DNA of 64,000 nucleotides from Lysinibacillus pakistanensis (GTDB taxonomy: Bacteria > Bacillota > Bacilli > Bacillales_A > Planococcaceae). The stretch is from the NCBI RefSeq assembly GCF_030123245.1, contig NZ_CP126101.1:804501-868500 (forward strand), read 5' to 3'. This document shows positions 9,689-18,192 of this stretch, one piece after another. The notes under the pieces are model-generated. The model worked only from the letters and a program-made list of their open reading frames with translations. It made no database searches and was not told the DNA's origin. Position 1 is the first letter of the stretch. The number at the start of each line of letters is the position of its first letter. The position numbers were made by a program, and so were the translations under genes.

Positions 9689-10524
9689 AGGTACTTGTAA
9701 CGGGAGCAAATGGACAACTAGGAATGGATGTTGTCCTTCTTTTTAGAAAAAGAGGTTTAGATGTTTATGGTTACGGACGTGAAGAGCTTGATATTACAAA
9801 TCAGCAACAAGTGAATACTGTTATTACATCTATTCAACCTGATGTAGTTATTCATACCGCTGCATATACACAAGTGGATTTAGCTGAATCAGAACCAGAT
9901 AAAGCATACTTAGTAAATGCAATCGGTACAAGAAATATAGCAGTGGCGGCGCATAAAGTAGATGCCAAACTGGTTTATATTAGCACGGACTATGTATTTG
10001 ATGGCACTGCAACAAAACCAATCGATGAATTCCAACCAACTAACCCTCAAACTATTTATGGTAAGTCGAAGTTAGCTGGGGAGCAATTTGTGCGTGAGCT
10101 TCATAATAAATTTTTTATTGTACGAACTTCTTGGGTTTATGGTGTACATGGCAATAATTTTGTGAAAACAATGTTAAAGCTAGCGGAAAAAATGGACGAT
10201 ATAAAGGTTGTAGATGATCAAATTGGCTCACCGACATATACAGTTGATTTAGCTGAAAAACTAGCTGAACTCTGTGGTACAGAGAAGTATGGAACATATC
10301 ATATTTCAAATGAAGGTCAGTGTTCATGGTATGAATTTGCATGTGAAATTTTTAGGATAGCAGGAAAAGATACAAAAGTTATTCCATGTACTTCCGAGGA
10401 TTTTCAGAGACTGGCTAAGCGACCAAAATATAGTGTATTGAAGCATCAAGCATTGGACATAAACGGAGTTTCACTGTTAAGTAATTGGACTTGTAGTTTA
10501 TCAAAATACTTCAAAAAGGAATAA
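9685..10524 (+). CDS. rmlD: dTDP-4-dehydrorhamnose reductase
   Basis: 279 residues, intact and of normal length. N-terminal NAD(P)-binding loop VTGANGQLGMDV, DVVIHTAAYTQVD, STDYVFDG, and the YGKSKLAGEQ catalytic Tyr-x3-Lys are visible. It reduces dTDP-4-keto-rhamnose to dTDP-rhamnose. Its ATG overlaps the rmlB stop (ATGA), showing it was the last gene of an rml operon. With rmlA and rmlB broken and no rmlC in the window, it can only work if those activities come from elsewhere on the chromosome. Survival of an intact frame suggests either recent damage or such complementation. Confidence 0.9.
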   Translation: MKVLVTGANGQLGMDVVLLFRKRGLDVYGYGREELDITNQQQVNTVITSIQPDVVIHTAAYTQVDLAESEPDKAYLVNAIGTRNIAVAAHKVDAKLVYISTDYVFDGTATKPIDEFQPTNPQTIYGKSKLAGEQFVRELHNKFFIVRTSWVYGVHGNNFVKTMLKLAEKMDDIKVVDDQIGSPTYTVDLAEKLAELCGTEKYGTYHISNEGQCSWYEFACEIFRIAGKDTKVIPCTSEDFQRLAKRPKYSVLKHQALDINGVSLLSNWTCSLSKYFKKE

Positions 10525-10527
10525 AAG

Positions 10528-11598
10528 ATGGAGAAACGAATTTCTATAATAATACCTAATAAAAATAGTTATAGTTACCTAAAATCATGTATAGACTCAA
10601 TTACTAAATTAAACTATAAAAACTTTGAAGTAATAATAGTAGATAATGGTAGTACCGAGGAGGATATTTTAGATTACTATGAAATTTTAAACAAAAAAAA
10701 TACCTATAAAATAATTAAATGTAAGATGGAGTTTAATTATTCTAAAATGAATAATATGGGAGCAGAGCATGCTACGGGAGATTTTTTGCTGCTATTGAAC
10801 AATGATACTATGTTCGTCGATCCTGATACTATAAAAAAAATGTTGAAGCTTGCTGAAAAAGGTGATACTGGTGCAGTTGGGGTACTAATGTTATTTGAAG
10901 ATAATACAATTCAACATATCGGTGTTACTATTAGACATCAGCTTGCTAAACATCATTTTAAATATAACTATTATAAACGTGTTGAAGAATTCGAGCTTAA
11001 TCAATGGGATAATCTACAATGCGACGCGGTAACAGGAGCATGTTTATTAATAAAAAAACAACTTTATATGAACATAGCAGGTTTGAATGAAAGTTTGAAA
11101 ATCGCATATAACGATATAGATTTATGTTTAAGATTAAGAAAGTTGGGTCTGAAAAATTACTGTGTGATAAATAGTTATATTTATCATTTTGAGAGTAAAA
11201 GTAGAGGGGATAAAGATATTTCTAATGATATAAAATTATTTAATAAGATTAGTGAATTCAGTGAAGAAATAACATATATAGATTTTTACAGATTACTTAA
11301 TAACGCAGCATTAGAAAAATTTATCAACAATCAAGAATTCTTTATTTTTGGAACGAGTAGGGCAGGACAGGAAGCATTTGCGCTAGTATGCAAAAATCGT
11401 TTAACAAATAATTTTAAAGGATTTATAGATAATAATAGCGAAAAACATAATTTAATTTTAAATAATTACAGGATCTATAACCCAAATATATTAACAAATA
11501 ATTCTAAGATAATTGTAGCAAGCAGTTTTGCTAATCAAATTAATTTACAATTAAAAAAAATGGGTATCAAGGATGAAAATGTTTTGTTTATTAATTGA
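10528..11598 (+). CDS. family 2 glycosyltransferase with C-terminal Rossmann-like domain
   Basis: 356 residues. N-terminal GT2 domain: ISIIIPNKNSYSYLKSCIDSI, IVDNGSTEED, LLLNNDTMFVD (the DxD-like metal site is NDT), and GACLLIKKQLY with IAYNDIDLCLRLRK, as in rhamnosyltransferase-like GT2 enzymes. From ~270 a second domain FFIFGTSRAGQEAFALV and GFIDNNSEKH resembles the C-terminus of the glycosyltransferase at 7137. Follows rmlD by three bases. Rhamnosyl transfer would fit the adjacent rml genes, but acceptor and donor are inferred. Codon use and AT content are like the rest of the island. Confidence 0.75.
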   Translation: MEKRISIIIPNKNSYSYLKSCIDSITKLNYKNFEVIIVDNGSTEEDILDYYEILNKKNTYKIIKCKMEFNYSKMNNMGAEHATGDFLLLLNNDTMFVDPDTIKKMLKLAEKGDTGAVGVLMLFEDNTIQHIGVTIRHQLAKHHFKYNYYKRVEEFELNQWDNLQCDAVTGACLLIKKQLYMNIAGLNESLKIAYNDIDLCLRLRKLGLKNYCVINSYIYHFESKSRGDKDISNDIKLFNKISEFSEEITYIDFYRLLNNAALEKFINNQEFFIFGTSRAGQEAFALVCKNRLTNNFKGFIDNNSEKHNLILNNYRIYNPNILTNNSKIIVASSFANQINLQLKKMGIKDENVLFIN

Positions 11599-11622
11599 AT
11601 GATAAGTGTACTGGAGAGGAAT

Positions 11623-13176
11623 ATGATGGATAAAGAAGTCTATAAAGAAGTCTTTAATGATCGTAGACGATATTTTATGAAGTTATTAAAAATGGCTGAA
11701 GAGAATATCGCAAATAATCATATAAATGATGGCATAGTTTATTTAGAGATAGCTGCTAGATATGCTACTGAAGTTCATTTTGGCGAATTTTATAATTTTG
11801 AAATAGAGGAAATGATAAAAAATATTTCAAATAAATATTTTTTAAATGATAAATTCCCACAAAATAATAACAGAAAAAGAAATAAAGTACTACATATTGC
11901 AACAAAAATCTATGAAACAGGTGGTCACACTCGGTTAATGCTAAACTGGATTGACTGTGATACAAATAACCATAATGATATTTTACTCACTGACATCGAG
12001 GAGAATCAGATACCCACAGAATTGTTAAAACAATATGAAAAAAAGTTTAGCATATACAACGTAGGACATTTAAAAGGGATAGAAAAGATTAATGAAATCA
12101 GGGAATACGCTAAAAAGTATGACTATGTTATATTGCATATTCATCCAAGCGATGTATACACTTCAATTGCATTACACAATTGTCCACTACCTATCCTTTT
12201 TTTAAATCACGCGGATCATAGATTTTGGATCGGACGAAACACAGCTAATTTATTTTTAGAGATTAGACAGGAGGGTGCAAATAATTCAAATATAAAACGA
12301 AATATTCCAAAATCACATCAAATGATATTTCCTATTCCTCTTAAAAGAATAAAAAAATTTACGAAGATAGAGGCTAGAAAATTATTAAATATTGATGATG
12401 ATGAAATAATGATTTTATCCATTGCATCTGCTTATAAATACAATCCGATAGATGACAACGGATTAGCTGATTGTATTATACATATAAGTAATAAATTTAA
12501 AAAAGTAAGGTTTGTTTTTATAGGTCCTAATTTAAATATAGAGTTTTGGAAGGAAATTAAGGAAAAAGCAAATGGCCAAGTTGATATATTGGGGGAAATA
12601 ACAGATGTTGACAGTTATTATTTAGCTGCTGATATATATTTGGATTCTTATCCTTTTGTATCATTAACCTCTTTGTTAGATGCTGGGAAGTACGGTTTAC
12701 CATTAGTAAGTGTAAAGAAGAATATGACAGTAACAGATATTGATGACATAGCATTAGATAATAATTTTAAAGTAAATTCATTAAAAGAATTAATGGCTAA
12801 ACTAGAACTTTGGATTAGTAATAGGGAAATACTTGAAAAACAAAGATTTAAATACAAAGATGATATAAAAAAATATCACTTATTGAGTAGCTCTTCTAAA
12901 ATATTGGAAAGAGCATACCGATTGAGTGCTAAATTGGATAAATTAGAAAATAAAAATTTCCAAAATGAAATTTATGAAGATAGAGACTTTCCATTAACAT
13001 ATTTGCATTTTAAAAATAGAAGTAGGGAATTTGAGTTTTTAAAAGTTTGGGCTTGGCATTATGAAAAATTATCGAGAGAGCAGCAAGAAATATTTTTAAA
13101 CTATCTGAATGCTACATTTAATAGAAATTCTGATGAATATTATGCTTTACTACCTTATTCAATAAAACATATGTGA
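11623..13176 (+). CDS. glycosyltransferase, GT-B fold (group 1-like)
   Basis: About 517 residues from the ATG at 11623, chosen because TGGAGAGG lies just upstream; an earlier in-frame ATG at 11599 has no ribosome site. Seen: HIATKIYETGGHTRLMLNW around residue 90 (the glycine-rich acceptor loop of GT-B enzymes), LFLNHADHRFWIG, then a second Rossmann half with MILSIASAYKYNP, RFVFIGPN, and the donor-site segment DIYLDSYPFVSLTSLLDAGKYG cut here as two motifs: DSYPF and SLLDAG. The C-terminal ~100 residues are an unassigned helical tail. Probably cytoplasmic, assembling the same glycan as its neighbours; sugar specificity is unknown. Confidence 0.7.
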   Translation: MMDKEVYKEVFNDRRRYFMKLLKMAEENIANNHINDGIVYLEIAARYATEVHFGEFYNFEIEEMIKNISNKYFLNDKFPQNNNRKRNKVLHIATKIYETGGHTRLMLNWIDCDTNNHNDILLTDIEENQIPTELLKQYEKKFSIYNVGHLKGIEKINEIREYAKKYDYVILHIHPSDVYTSIALHNCPLPILFLNHADHRFWIGRNTANLFLEIRQEGANNSNIKRNIPKSHQMIFPIPLKRIKKFTKIEARKLLNIDDDEIMILSIASAYKYNPIDDNGLADCIIHISNKFKKVRFVFIGPNLNIEFWKEIKEKANGQVDILGEITDVDSYYLAADIYLDSYPFVSLTSLLDAGKYGLPLVSVKKNMTVTDIDDIALDNNFKVNSLKELMAKLELWISNREILEKQRFKYKDDIKKYHLLSSSSKILERAYRLSAKLDKLENKNFQNEIYEDRDFPLTYLHFKNRSREFEFLKVWAWHYEKLSREQQEIFLNYLNATFNRNSDEYYALLPYSIKHM

Positions 13177-13187
13177 GGTGAAATCTT

Positions 13188-14141
13188 ATTTATAAATTAA
13201 TTGACTTACAAATTCATGGCGACGAACGAGGTTCATTAATTTCATTAGAAGCAATGAAAAATGTGCCATTTGAAATAAAACGTGTTTATTATATTTTTAA
13301 TACTGAGCAAGGTGTTTCAAGAGGGTATCATGCACATAAGACTCTAAAACAAATTTTAGTTTGTGTAAGTGGTTCATGTAACATTAAATTAGATAATGGG
13401 GTTACTACTGAAGAAATAATGCTAAATAAGCCAAATCAAGGTCTTTTCATCGAGGGAATGATTTGGAGAGAAATGCATGAGTTTAGTAGAGATTGTGTAC
13501 TAATGGTATTAGCAAGTGAACTATATAATGAAGAAGATTATATTCGGAGTTATCAAGACTATATAGAAGAAGGAAAAAAACGTAAAAAAAAATATTTTTG
13601 CCATAAAAATAGTATAGTAGAATCCGCAAAAATAGGAGAGGGCACTACTGTATGGGCATATGCGCATGTATTCCCTCATGCTGTTATTGGAGATAATTGT
13701 AACATTAATGATCATACGCTTATTGAGAACGATGTTGTAATTGGCAATAATGTTACTGTGAAATCAGGTGTTCATATTTGGAACGGCGCTAGAATTGGAA
13801 ATAATGTATTTATTGGACCAAGTGTTGTTTTTACAAATGACTTAAATCCCAGATCAAAAATATATCCAGAAGAATTTAAAAAAATTATTATTAATGATTT
13901 TGCTTCAATTGGCGCAAATTCTACTCTTTTGGGGGGGATTAGTATTGGGAAGTATGCATTAATAGGAGCTGGCTCAGTAGTTACGAAAAACGTTCCAGAA
14001 CACGCTTTAGTATACGGTAATCCTGCTGAAATCAAAGGATTTGTCTGCAAATGCGGAGAAAAAATAATAGAAGGTTGCATTTGTGAAAATTGCGGTATGA
14101 CATTTTCCAGTATTGATATAGAAGGGAAGAGAAATAATTGA
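13188..14141 (+). CDS. fused dTDP-4-keto-6-deoxyhexose 3,4-ketoisomerase and N-acetyltransferase (FdtA-FdtC type)
   Basis: An N-terminal cupin (residues ~1-130) with [38 protein letters not shown] and WREMHEFS matches FdtA/QdtA sugar ketoisomerases. From ~145 a left-handed beta-helix acyltransferase follows ([30 protein letters not shown]), ending in a four-cysteine ribbon CKCGEK...CICENCG, as in FdtC/WbpD-like N-acetyltransferases. Homology starts before the first ATG (13254): in frame, [10 protein letters not shown] is preceded by an ATT codon at 13188, with AGGTG seven bases upstream. I take ATT as start; a mutated ATG or loss of function is the alternative. Works with the aminotransferase that overlaps its 3' end to make a dTDP-3-acetamido-3,6-dideoxyhexose. 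Confidence 0.75.
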   Translation: MYKLIDLQIHGDERGSLISLEAMKNVPFEIKRVYYIFNTEQGVSRGYHAHKTLKQILVCVSGSCNIKLDNGVTTEEIMLNKPNQGLFIEGMIWREMHEFSRDCVLMVLASELYNEEDYIRSYQDYIEEGKKRKKKYFCHKNSIVESAKIGEGTTVWAYAHVFPHAVIGDNCNINDHTLIENDVVIGNNVTVKSGVHIWNGARIGNNVFIGPSVVFTNDLNPRSKIYPEEFKKIIINDFASIGANSTLLGGISIGKYALIGAGSVVTKNVPEHALVYGNPAEIKGFVCKCGEKIIEGCICENCGMTFSSIDIEGKRNN

Positions 14142-15223
14142 TTCCATTCTTAGATTTAAAATTAATTAATCAAAAATATGAAACAGAATTGAAAGAAGTG
14201 GCCAAAAGAGTCATAGATAGTGGATGGTACATATTAGGTGATGAGGTAGAAAAATTTGAAAAAGAGTTTGCTGCTTATTGTGGGACAAAATATTGTATTG
14301 GTGTTAGCAATGGGCTAGATGCATTAAAACTAATTTTACGTGCCTATGATATTGGAGCAGGTGATGAAGTAATTGTTCCTGCAAATACTTTTATAGCGAC
14401 GGCATTAGCAGTTTCAGAAGTAGGAGCTAAACCAATTTTAGTTGAGCCTAGGAACGATACTTATCTGATTAATCCTGAATTAATAGAAGCTGCTATTACT
14501 GATAAAACAAAAGCAATTATTGTAGTTCATTTATACGGTAGGGTAGAGGAAATAGATAAAGTAAAACAAATTGCAGAAAAACATAATTTGAAGTTAATTG
14601 AAGATGCTGCTCAAGCCCATGGAGCTAACTATAAAAATATAAAGGTTGGAAATTTAGGCAATGCTGCAGCTTTTAGTTTTTATCCAGGGAAAAATTTAGG
14701 CGCCCTAGGGGATGCTGGAGCGATTACAACTAATGACGAGGAATTGGGGAGAAAAGTAAAAGCGCTTAGAAATTATGGTTCAGAAAAGAAATACATACAT
14801 GAGTTTAAGGGATATAATAACCGTCTAGATGAAATGCAGGCAGCATTTTTAAGAGTAAAACTCAAGTATTTAGATAATGAAAATTATTTGAGACAAGAAA
14901 CTGCGGCAAAATATTTGGACTCTATTGTAAATGGAAAAATCATTTTACCTGCAAAACCAATAACTAGGGAGAATCATGTTTGGCATTTATTCACGATCAG
15001 AACTAATAATAGAAACTCTTTAATAAAATATTTGAGCGATAATGGTATAGAGACACTTATTCACTACCCGATGGAGATTTTCAAACAAGTTGCCTATAAA
15101 GGTGAATACAATGTAGCACAGTATGGAATTACAACAGCAATAGTAAATGAAGTGTTATCTATTCCTATACCATTTGATGAAAATGAAGCGCAATATATCA
15201 TTGATGTTATAAATAAATTTTAA
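14138..15223 (+). CDS. dTDP-3-keto sugar aminotransferase, DegT/DnrJ family (FdtB type)
   Basis: 361 residues, typical of PLP-dependent sugar aminotransferases. Seen: [11 protein letters not shown] start, [33 protein letters not shown], and [16 protein letters not shown], which contains the PLP-lysine (GKNLGA). FdtB/QdtB enzymes aminate C3 of dTDP-3-keto-6-deoxyhexoses, which fits the fused FdtA-FdtC gene just upstream. TTG start overlaps that gene by four bases. The pathway needs RmlA and RmlB to supply dTDP-4-keto-6-deoxyglucose, yet the local copies are broken. Product is probably dTDP-Fuc3NAc or dTDP-Qui3NAc; the two cannot be separated by eye. Confidence 0.85.
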   Translation: MIPFLDLKLINQKYETELKEVAKRVIDSGWYILGDEVEKFEKEFAAYCGTKYCIGVSNGLDALKLILRAYDIGAGDEVIVPANTFIATALAVSEVGAKPILVEPRNDTYLINPELIEAAITDKTKAIIVVHLYGRVEEIDKVKQIAEKHNLKLIEDAAQAHGANYKNIKVGNLGNAAAFSFYPGKNLGALGDAGAITTNDEELGRKVKALRNYGSEKKYIHEFKGYNNRLDEMQAAFLRVKLKYLDNENYLRQETAAKYLDSIVNGKIILPAKPITRENHVWHLFTIRTNNRNSLIKYLSDNGIETLIHYPMEIFKQVAYKGEYNVAQYGITTAIVNEVLSIPIPFDENEAQYIIDVINKF

Positions 15224-15245
15224 TAGGAATCTAGGTGAATTTTAG

Positions 15246-16637
15246 GTGGGGAAATCGTATTTAATATATGGAACAGGTAGTTTCGCTAGTGAAATTTATA
15301 GCCAATATAGTAATAAATTATCGATACTGGGGTTTGTTGAAACTTTTAAGTCGGCGAATGAGTTTATAGGTTTACCTGTATATGATTCAGAAGAACTTAT
15401 TACATTTTCTAGATTAAATGACTGCTTTTTTATTCTTACATCAAAAAATCCATATAGTTGCTCTGCAATGATGAACAATCTTATGGAAATAGGGGTGAAA
15501 AAAGAAAAAATTATATTAGATTATATTGATGATAAAAATATATATCATTTATATCCCAAAATAAACGATAAGGAATTATTCGATGAATTATGTTTGAAAT
15601 TTAATTGGTTTTTACCATGTAATTCAAATATAAATGCTGAAGTTCATATTTATAGTGATTCAATTGAAGAAGGAATTATAGGAAATATTTATATCCATAA
15701 TAAAAATATTGAATTAAATAATTCTTTTAAATATTTAGTTTGGGATGTAGAACAGATCAGTCAACTAACTGAATTAAAATGTAAATTATATATAATTGAC
15801 AAAAACTACAAAAAAGATGTTGATATTTTAAGTTGGATGAAGATGTTCTATGAATCATTAAGTATAAAAAGTAAATTTAACATCAAAGAGCATTCTATTG
15901 AAAATTTTAGAAATTTAAGTAGAAAAGATTATAAAGAAAGCTGGATTTTTACAACTGGACCTAGCTTAGGAAGATATAAAGAGTTTGATTATAATAAAAA
16001 TGATTTTAAACTAATTTGTAACAATATAATACTAGATGATGAATTTTTAAATCATGTTTATCCAACAGCGATTACAATAGCTGATATTGCAGTGTTTTTT
16101 TCAGAATGTGAATATGGGATAAATTACAGGAATAAATTGTATGATAATTTGGTGAAGTATAAAATTTATTGTATTGTGCCAGAGCATATTGCCTATTTGA
16201 TGGTCATTAATAACCCTTCAATTATTAATTATGTAATTGGTGTGCCTGTGAAAAATGAACAAATTCCTAATATAGTTGATAATAATAATTTTTATATTAC
16301 ACCAGCAGATAATATTGCAACAATACTATTAATGCCAATAGCTTCAGGTCAAACTGATACAATCAAATTAATAGGAATGGACGGCAAATCTTTAAAAAAT
16401 GAAAAGTTAAAAAAGAGCAGTCATATTTGGAATCACTATGAACAAATTGAATATGATTTTTCAAGTATAAAAAAAAGCTATCCCGCATATTTTTCGAACA
16501 TTGACAAAGAGCAATATTATGATAAGCATGAAGAAGATTTAGAAAAAGTTCTTACATATGGTGAGAGATTCGGAAAAAAATATATAAGTAAAACTTTTTC
16601 AAACTATGAGCCTCTAAAAAAAAGAATGGAGGATTAA
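15246..16637 (+). CDS. unknown protein: Rossmann-like N-domain plus DUF115-like C-domain
   Basis: 463 residues without a family name I can assign. Residues ~1-95 form a nucleotide-binding-like domain (YLIYGTGSFASEIYSQY, LGFVETFKSANEFIGLPVYD) resembling the C-terminal domains of the glycosyltransferases at 7137 and 10528. From ~230 the pattern WIFTTGPSLGRYKEF, LICNNIILDDEF, AITIADIAVFF, DNIATILLMPIASG and KLIGMDGKSL follows the same order of motifs as the DUF115 proteins at 1 and 1153 ([34 protein letters not shown]). GTG start with AGGTG upstream. Likely soluble. Function is inferred only as glycan transfer-related. Confidence 0.6.
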   Translation: MGKSYLIYGTGSFASEIYSQYSNKLSILGFVETFKSANEFIGLPVYDSEELITFSRLNDCFFILTSKNPYSCSAMMNNLMEIGVKKEKIILDYIDDKNIYHLYPKINDKELFDELCLKFNWFLPCNSNINAEVHIYSDSIEEGIIGNIYIHNKNIELNNSFKYLVWDVEQISQLTELKCKLYIIDKNYKKDVDILSWMKMFYESLSIKSKFNIKEHSIENFRNLSRKDYKESWIFTTGPSLGRYKEFDYNKNDFKLICNNIILDDEFLNHVYPTAITIADIAVFFSECEYGINYRNKLYDNLVKYKIYCIVPEHIAYLMVINNPSIINYVIGVPVKNEQIPNIVDNNNFYITPADNIATILLMPIASGQTDTIKLIGMDGKSLKNEKLKKSSHIWNHYEQIEYDFSSIKKSYPAYFSNIDKEQYYDKHEEDLEKVLTYGERFGKKYISKTFSNYEPLKKRMED

Positions 16638-16640
16638 TGT

Positions 16641-17513
16641 ATGTTAAATAAATTATTGAAAAATGAAAAATTAATTATAGTAGATGTTGGTGCTAGTGGC
16701 GGGGTTCAAATGGAATGGTTGCCATTTCGAGAGTTTTGCGAATTTTATCTTTTTGAACCTGACGAAAGAGCAGTTTTAAAAAATGATAATGATAATATAT
16801 TTATTCAAAATTACGGACTATCGGATTCTAATGAAACAATGGATATTTTTTTATGTAGAAAGCAACAGGTTTCGTCAATTTATGAGCCCAATCATGAACT
16901 TTTGACAAAATATCCAGCACCAGAAAGATTTGATGTATTAAAAAAAGAAAAATTACAAGTACATAGTATGCACGATGTTTTAAAATTGTATCCGAATTTT
17001 GTGAAAATAGATGTACAAGGACATGAATTGGCTGTTATTAAAGGAATGAAAGATTTAATTAATAGTGTTATCGGTTTAGAAGTTGAAGTTTCTTTTATTG
17101 AGATATATAAAAAACAGCCATTATTTTCAGAGGTGGATAACTATTTAAAGAATAACGGATTCCAACTTTTTGATTTGAAACGATATTTTTGGAGAAGAGA
17201 TGCTAAGAAAAACTATGGTTCACTAAAAGGGCAACTTTCTTTTGCCGAGGCACTGTATTTACGATCTCCAGAGTATATTATTGAAAATTTTGCTAAAGAT
17301 AAATCAGAAATATTTAAAAGTATTTTAATTTATAAAAAATATGGATACTACGATTTAATTGAAATTTTAGCGGAGTTGGCTAAGGAGAATAATATTATTG
17401 TAAGTGAGGATTATGATCATATAATGGACATTTGTTCTTTAGCTGAAGATCAATCATTTCCGATATTAGGTAAAGGTAGAATTCAAAATGATGAAATCTT
17501 AGGAAATCAATGA
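16641..17513 (+). CDS. FkbM-family methyltransferase
   Basis: 290 residues. The SAM-binding start LIIVDVGASGGVQMEWL, the LFEPDERAV loop, NYGLSDSNETM and FVKIDVQGHELAVIKGM are FkbM-family hallmarks (KxDVxGxE). Such enzymes O-methylate sugars or polyketide carbons. The family domain ends by ~215; a C-terminal helical tail of ~75 residues follows. GGAGG lies nine bases before the chosen ATG. In a glycan island this most likely adds a sugar O-methyl group. It sits between the DUF115-like fusion and the second cytidylyltransferase, all in one transcription direction. Confidence 0.85.
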   Translation: MLNKLLKNEKLIIVDVGASGGVQMEWLPFREFCEFYLFEPDERAVLKNDNDNIFIQNYGLSDSNETMDIFLCRKQQVSSIYEPNHELLTKYPAPERFDVLKKEKLQVHSMHDVLKLYPNFVKIDVQGHELAVIKGMKDLINSVIGLEVEVSFIEIYKKQPLFSEVDNYLKNNGFQLFDLKRYFWRRDAKKNYGSLKGQLSFAEALYLRSPEYIIENFAKDKSEIFKSILIYKKYGYYDLIEILAELAKENNIIVSEDYDHIMDICSLAEDQSFPILGKGRIQNDEILGNQ

Positions 17514-17539
17514 GTTAAATTTGGAAAAGAGGAATAGTA

Positions 17540-18184
17540 TTGAAAATAGTAGCATTTGTTCCTATAAAATTAAATAATCAACGACTATCTGGGAAAAATA
17601 TTAAATCTTTTCAGGATGGTAAACCTTTAATACAATACATACTTACTACGTTAAATCAATTAAGCTATGAGATTGATATTTATGTATATTGTAGTGATGA
17701 GATTATAAAACATTATTTAGTTGGTAAAACACAGTATTTAAAACGTTCTTCTGAATTGGATAAAGATGGAACCAAAATTAATGAAGTGATTGAAAGTTTT
17801 GTTAGTGATGTTAATGCGGATATTTATTTAATGGCACATGCGACATCTCCTTTTATTACAAAAAAGAGTATTGAAAAAGGTTTAAAAGCTGTACTTGATG
17901 AAGGAAAAGATTCCGCTTTTGCTGTTAAAGCGCTTCAAGACTTTATGTGGAAAGATGGAAAACCTCATAACTATTCATTAGATGCAATTCCTAGAACACA
18001 AGATTTAGAGAAAGTTTTTATTGAAACTAGTGGCTTTTATATTTTTAAAAAGGAAGTATTTATAAATCATTATCGTCGAATTGGCATTAATCCTCAATTA
18101 ATTGAAGTTAGTGAAATTGAAGCTATTGATATTGATACAAAAGAAGACTTTACATTAGCTGAAGCCATATTAAATTTTAGGTAG
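17540..18184 (+). CDS. acylneuraminate cytidylyltransferase-like CMP-sugar synthetase
   Basis: 214 residues with a divergent but clear fold of the NeuA/KdsB/PseF family: VAFVPIKLNNQRLSGKNI (CTP loop; ARGGS is replaced by IKLNNQR), LMAHATSPFI in place of LQPTSP, and ETSGFYIFKKEVF with the final DIDTKEDFTLAE metal motif. TTG start with GAGG upstream. It differs strongly from neuA at 4603, so it should activate another acidic keto-sugar. The next gene encodes an aldolase-like enzyme eight bases downstream, suggesting the pair make and activate that sugar acid. Confidence 0.8.
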   Translation: MKIVAFVPIKLNNQRLSGKNIKSFQDGKPLIQYILTTLNQLSYEIDIYVYCSDEIIKHYLVGKTQYLKRSSELDKDGTKINEVIESFVSDVNADIYLMAHATSPFITKKSIEKGLKAVLDEGKDSAFAVKALQDFMWKDGKPHNYSLDAIPRTQDLEKVFIETSGFYIFKKEVFINHYRRIGINPQLIEVSEIEAIDIDTKEDFTLAEAILNFR

Positions 18185-18192
18185 GTAAATAT

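Noticed and set aside
11765..12857. Minus-strand frames inside the GT-B glycosyltransferase
   Set aside because: AT-rich shadows without start signals; the plus-strand gene covers them fully.
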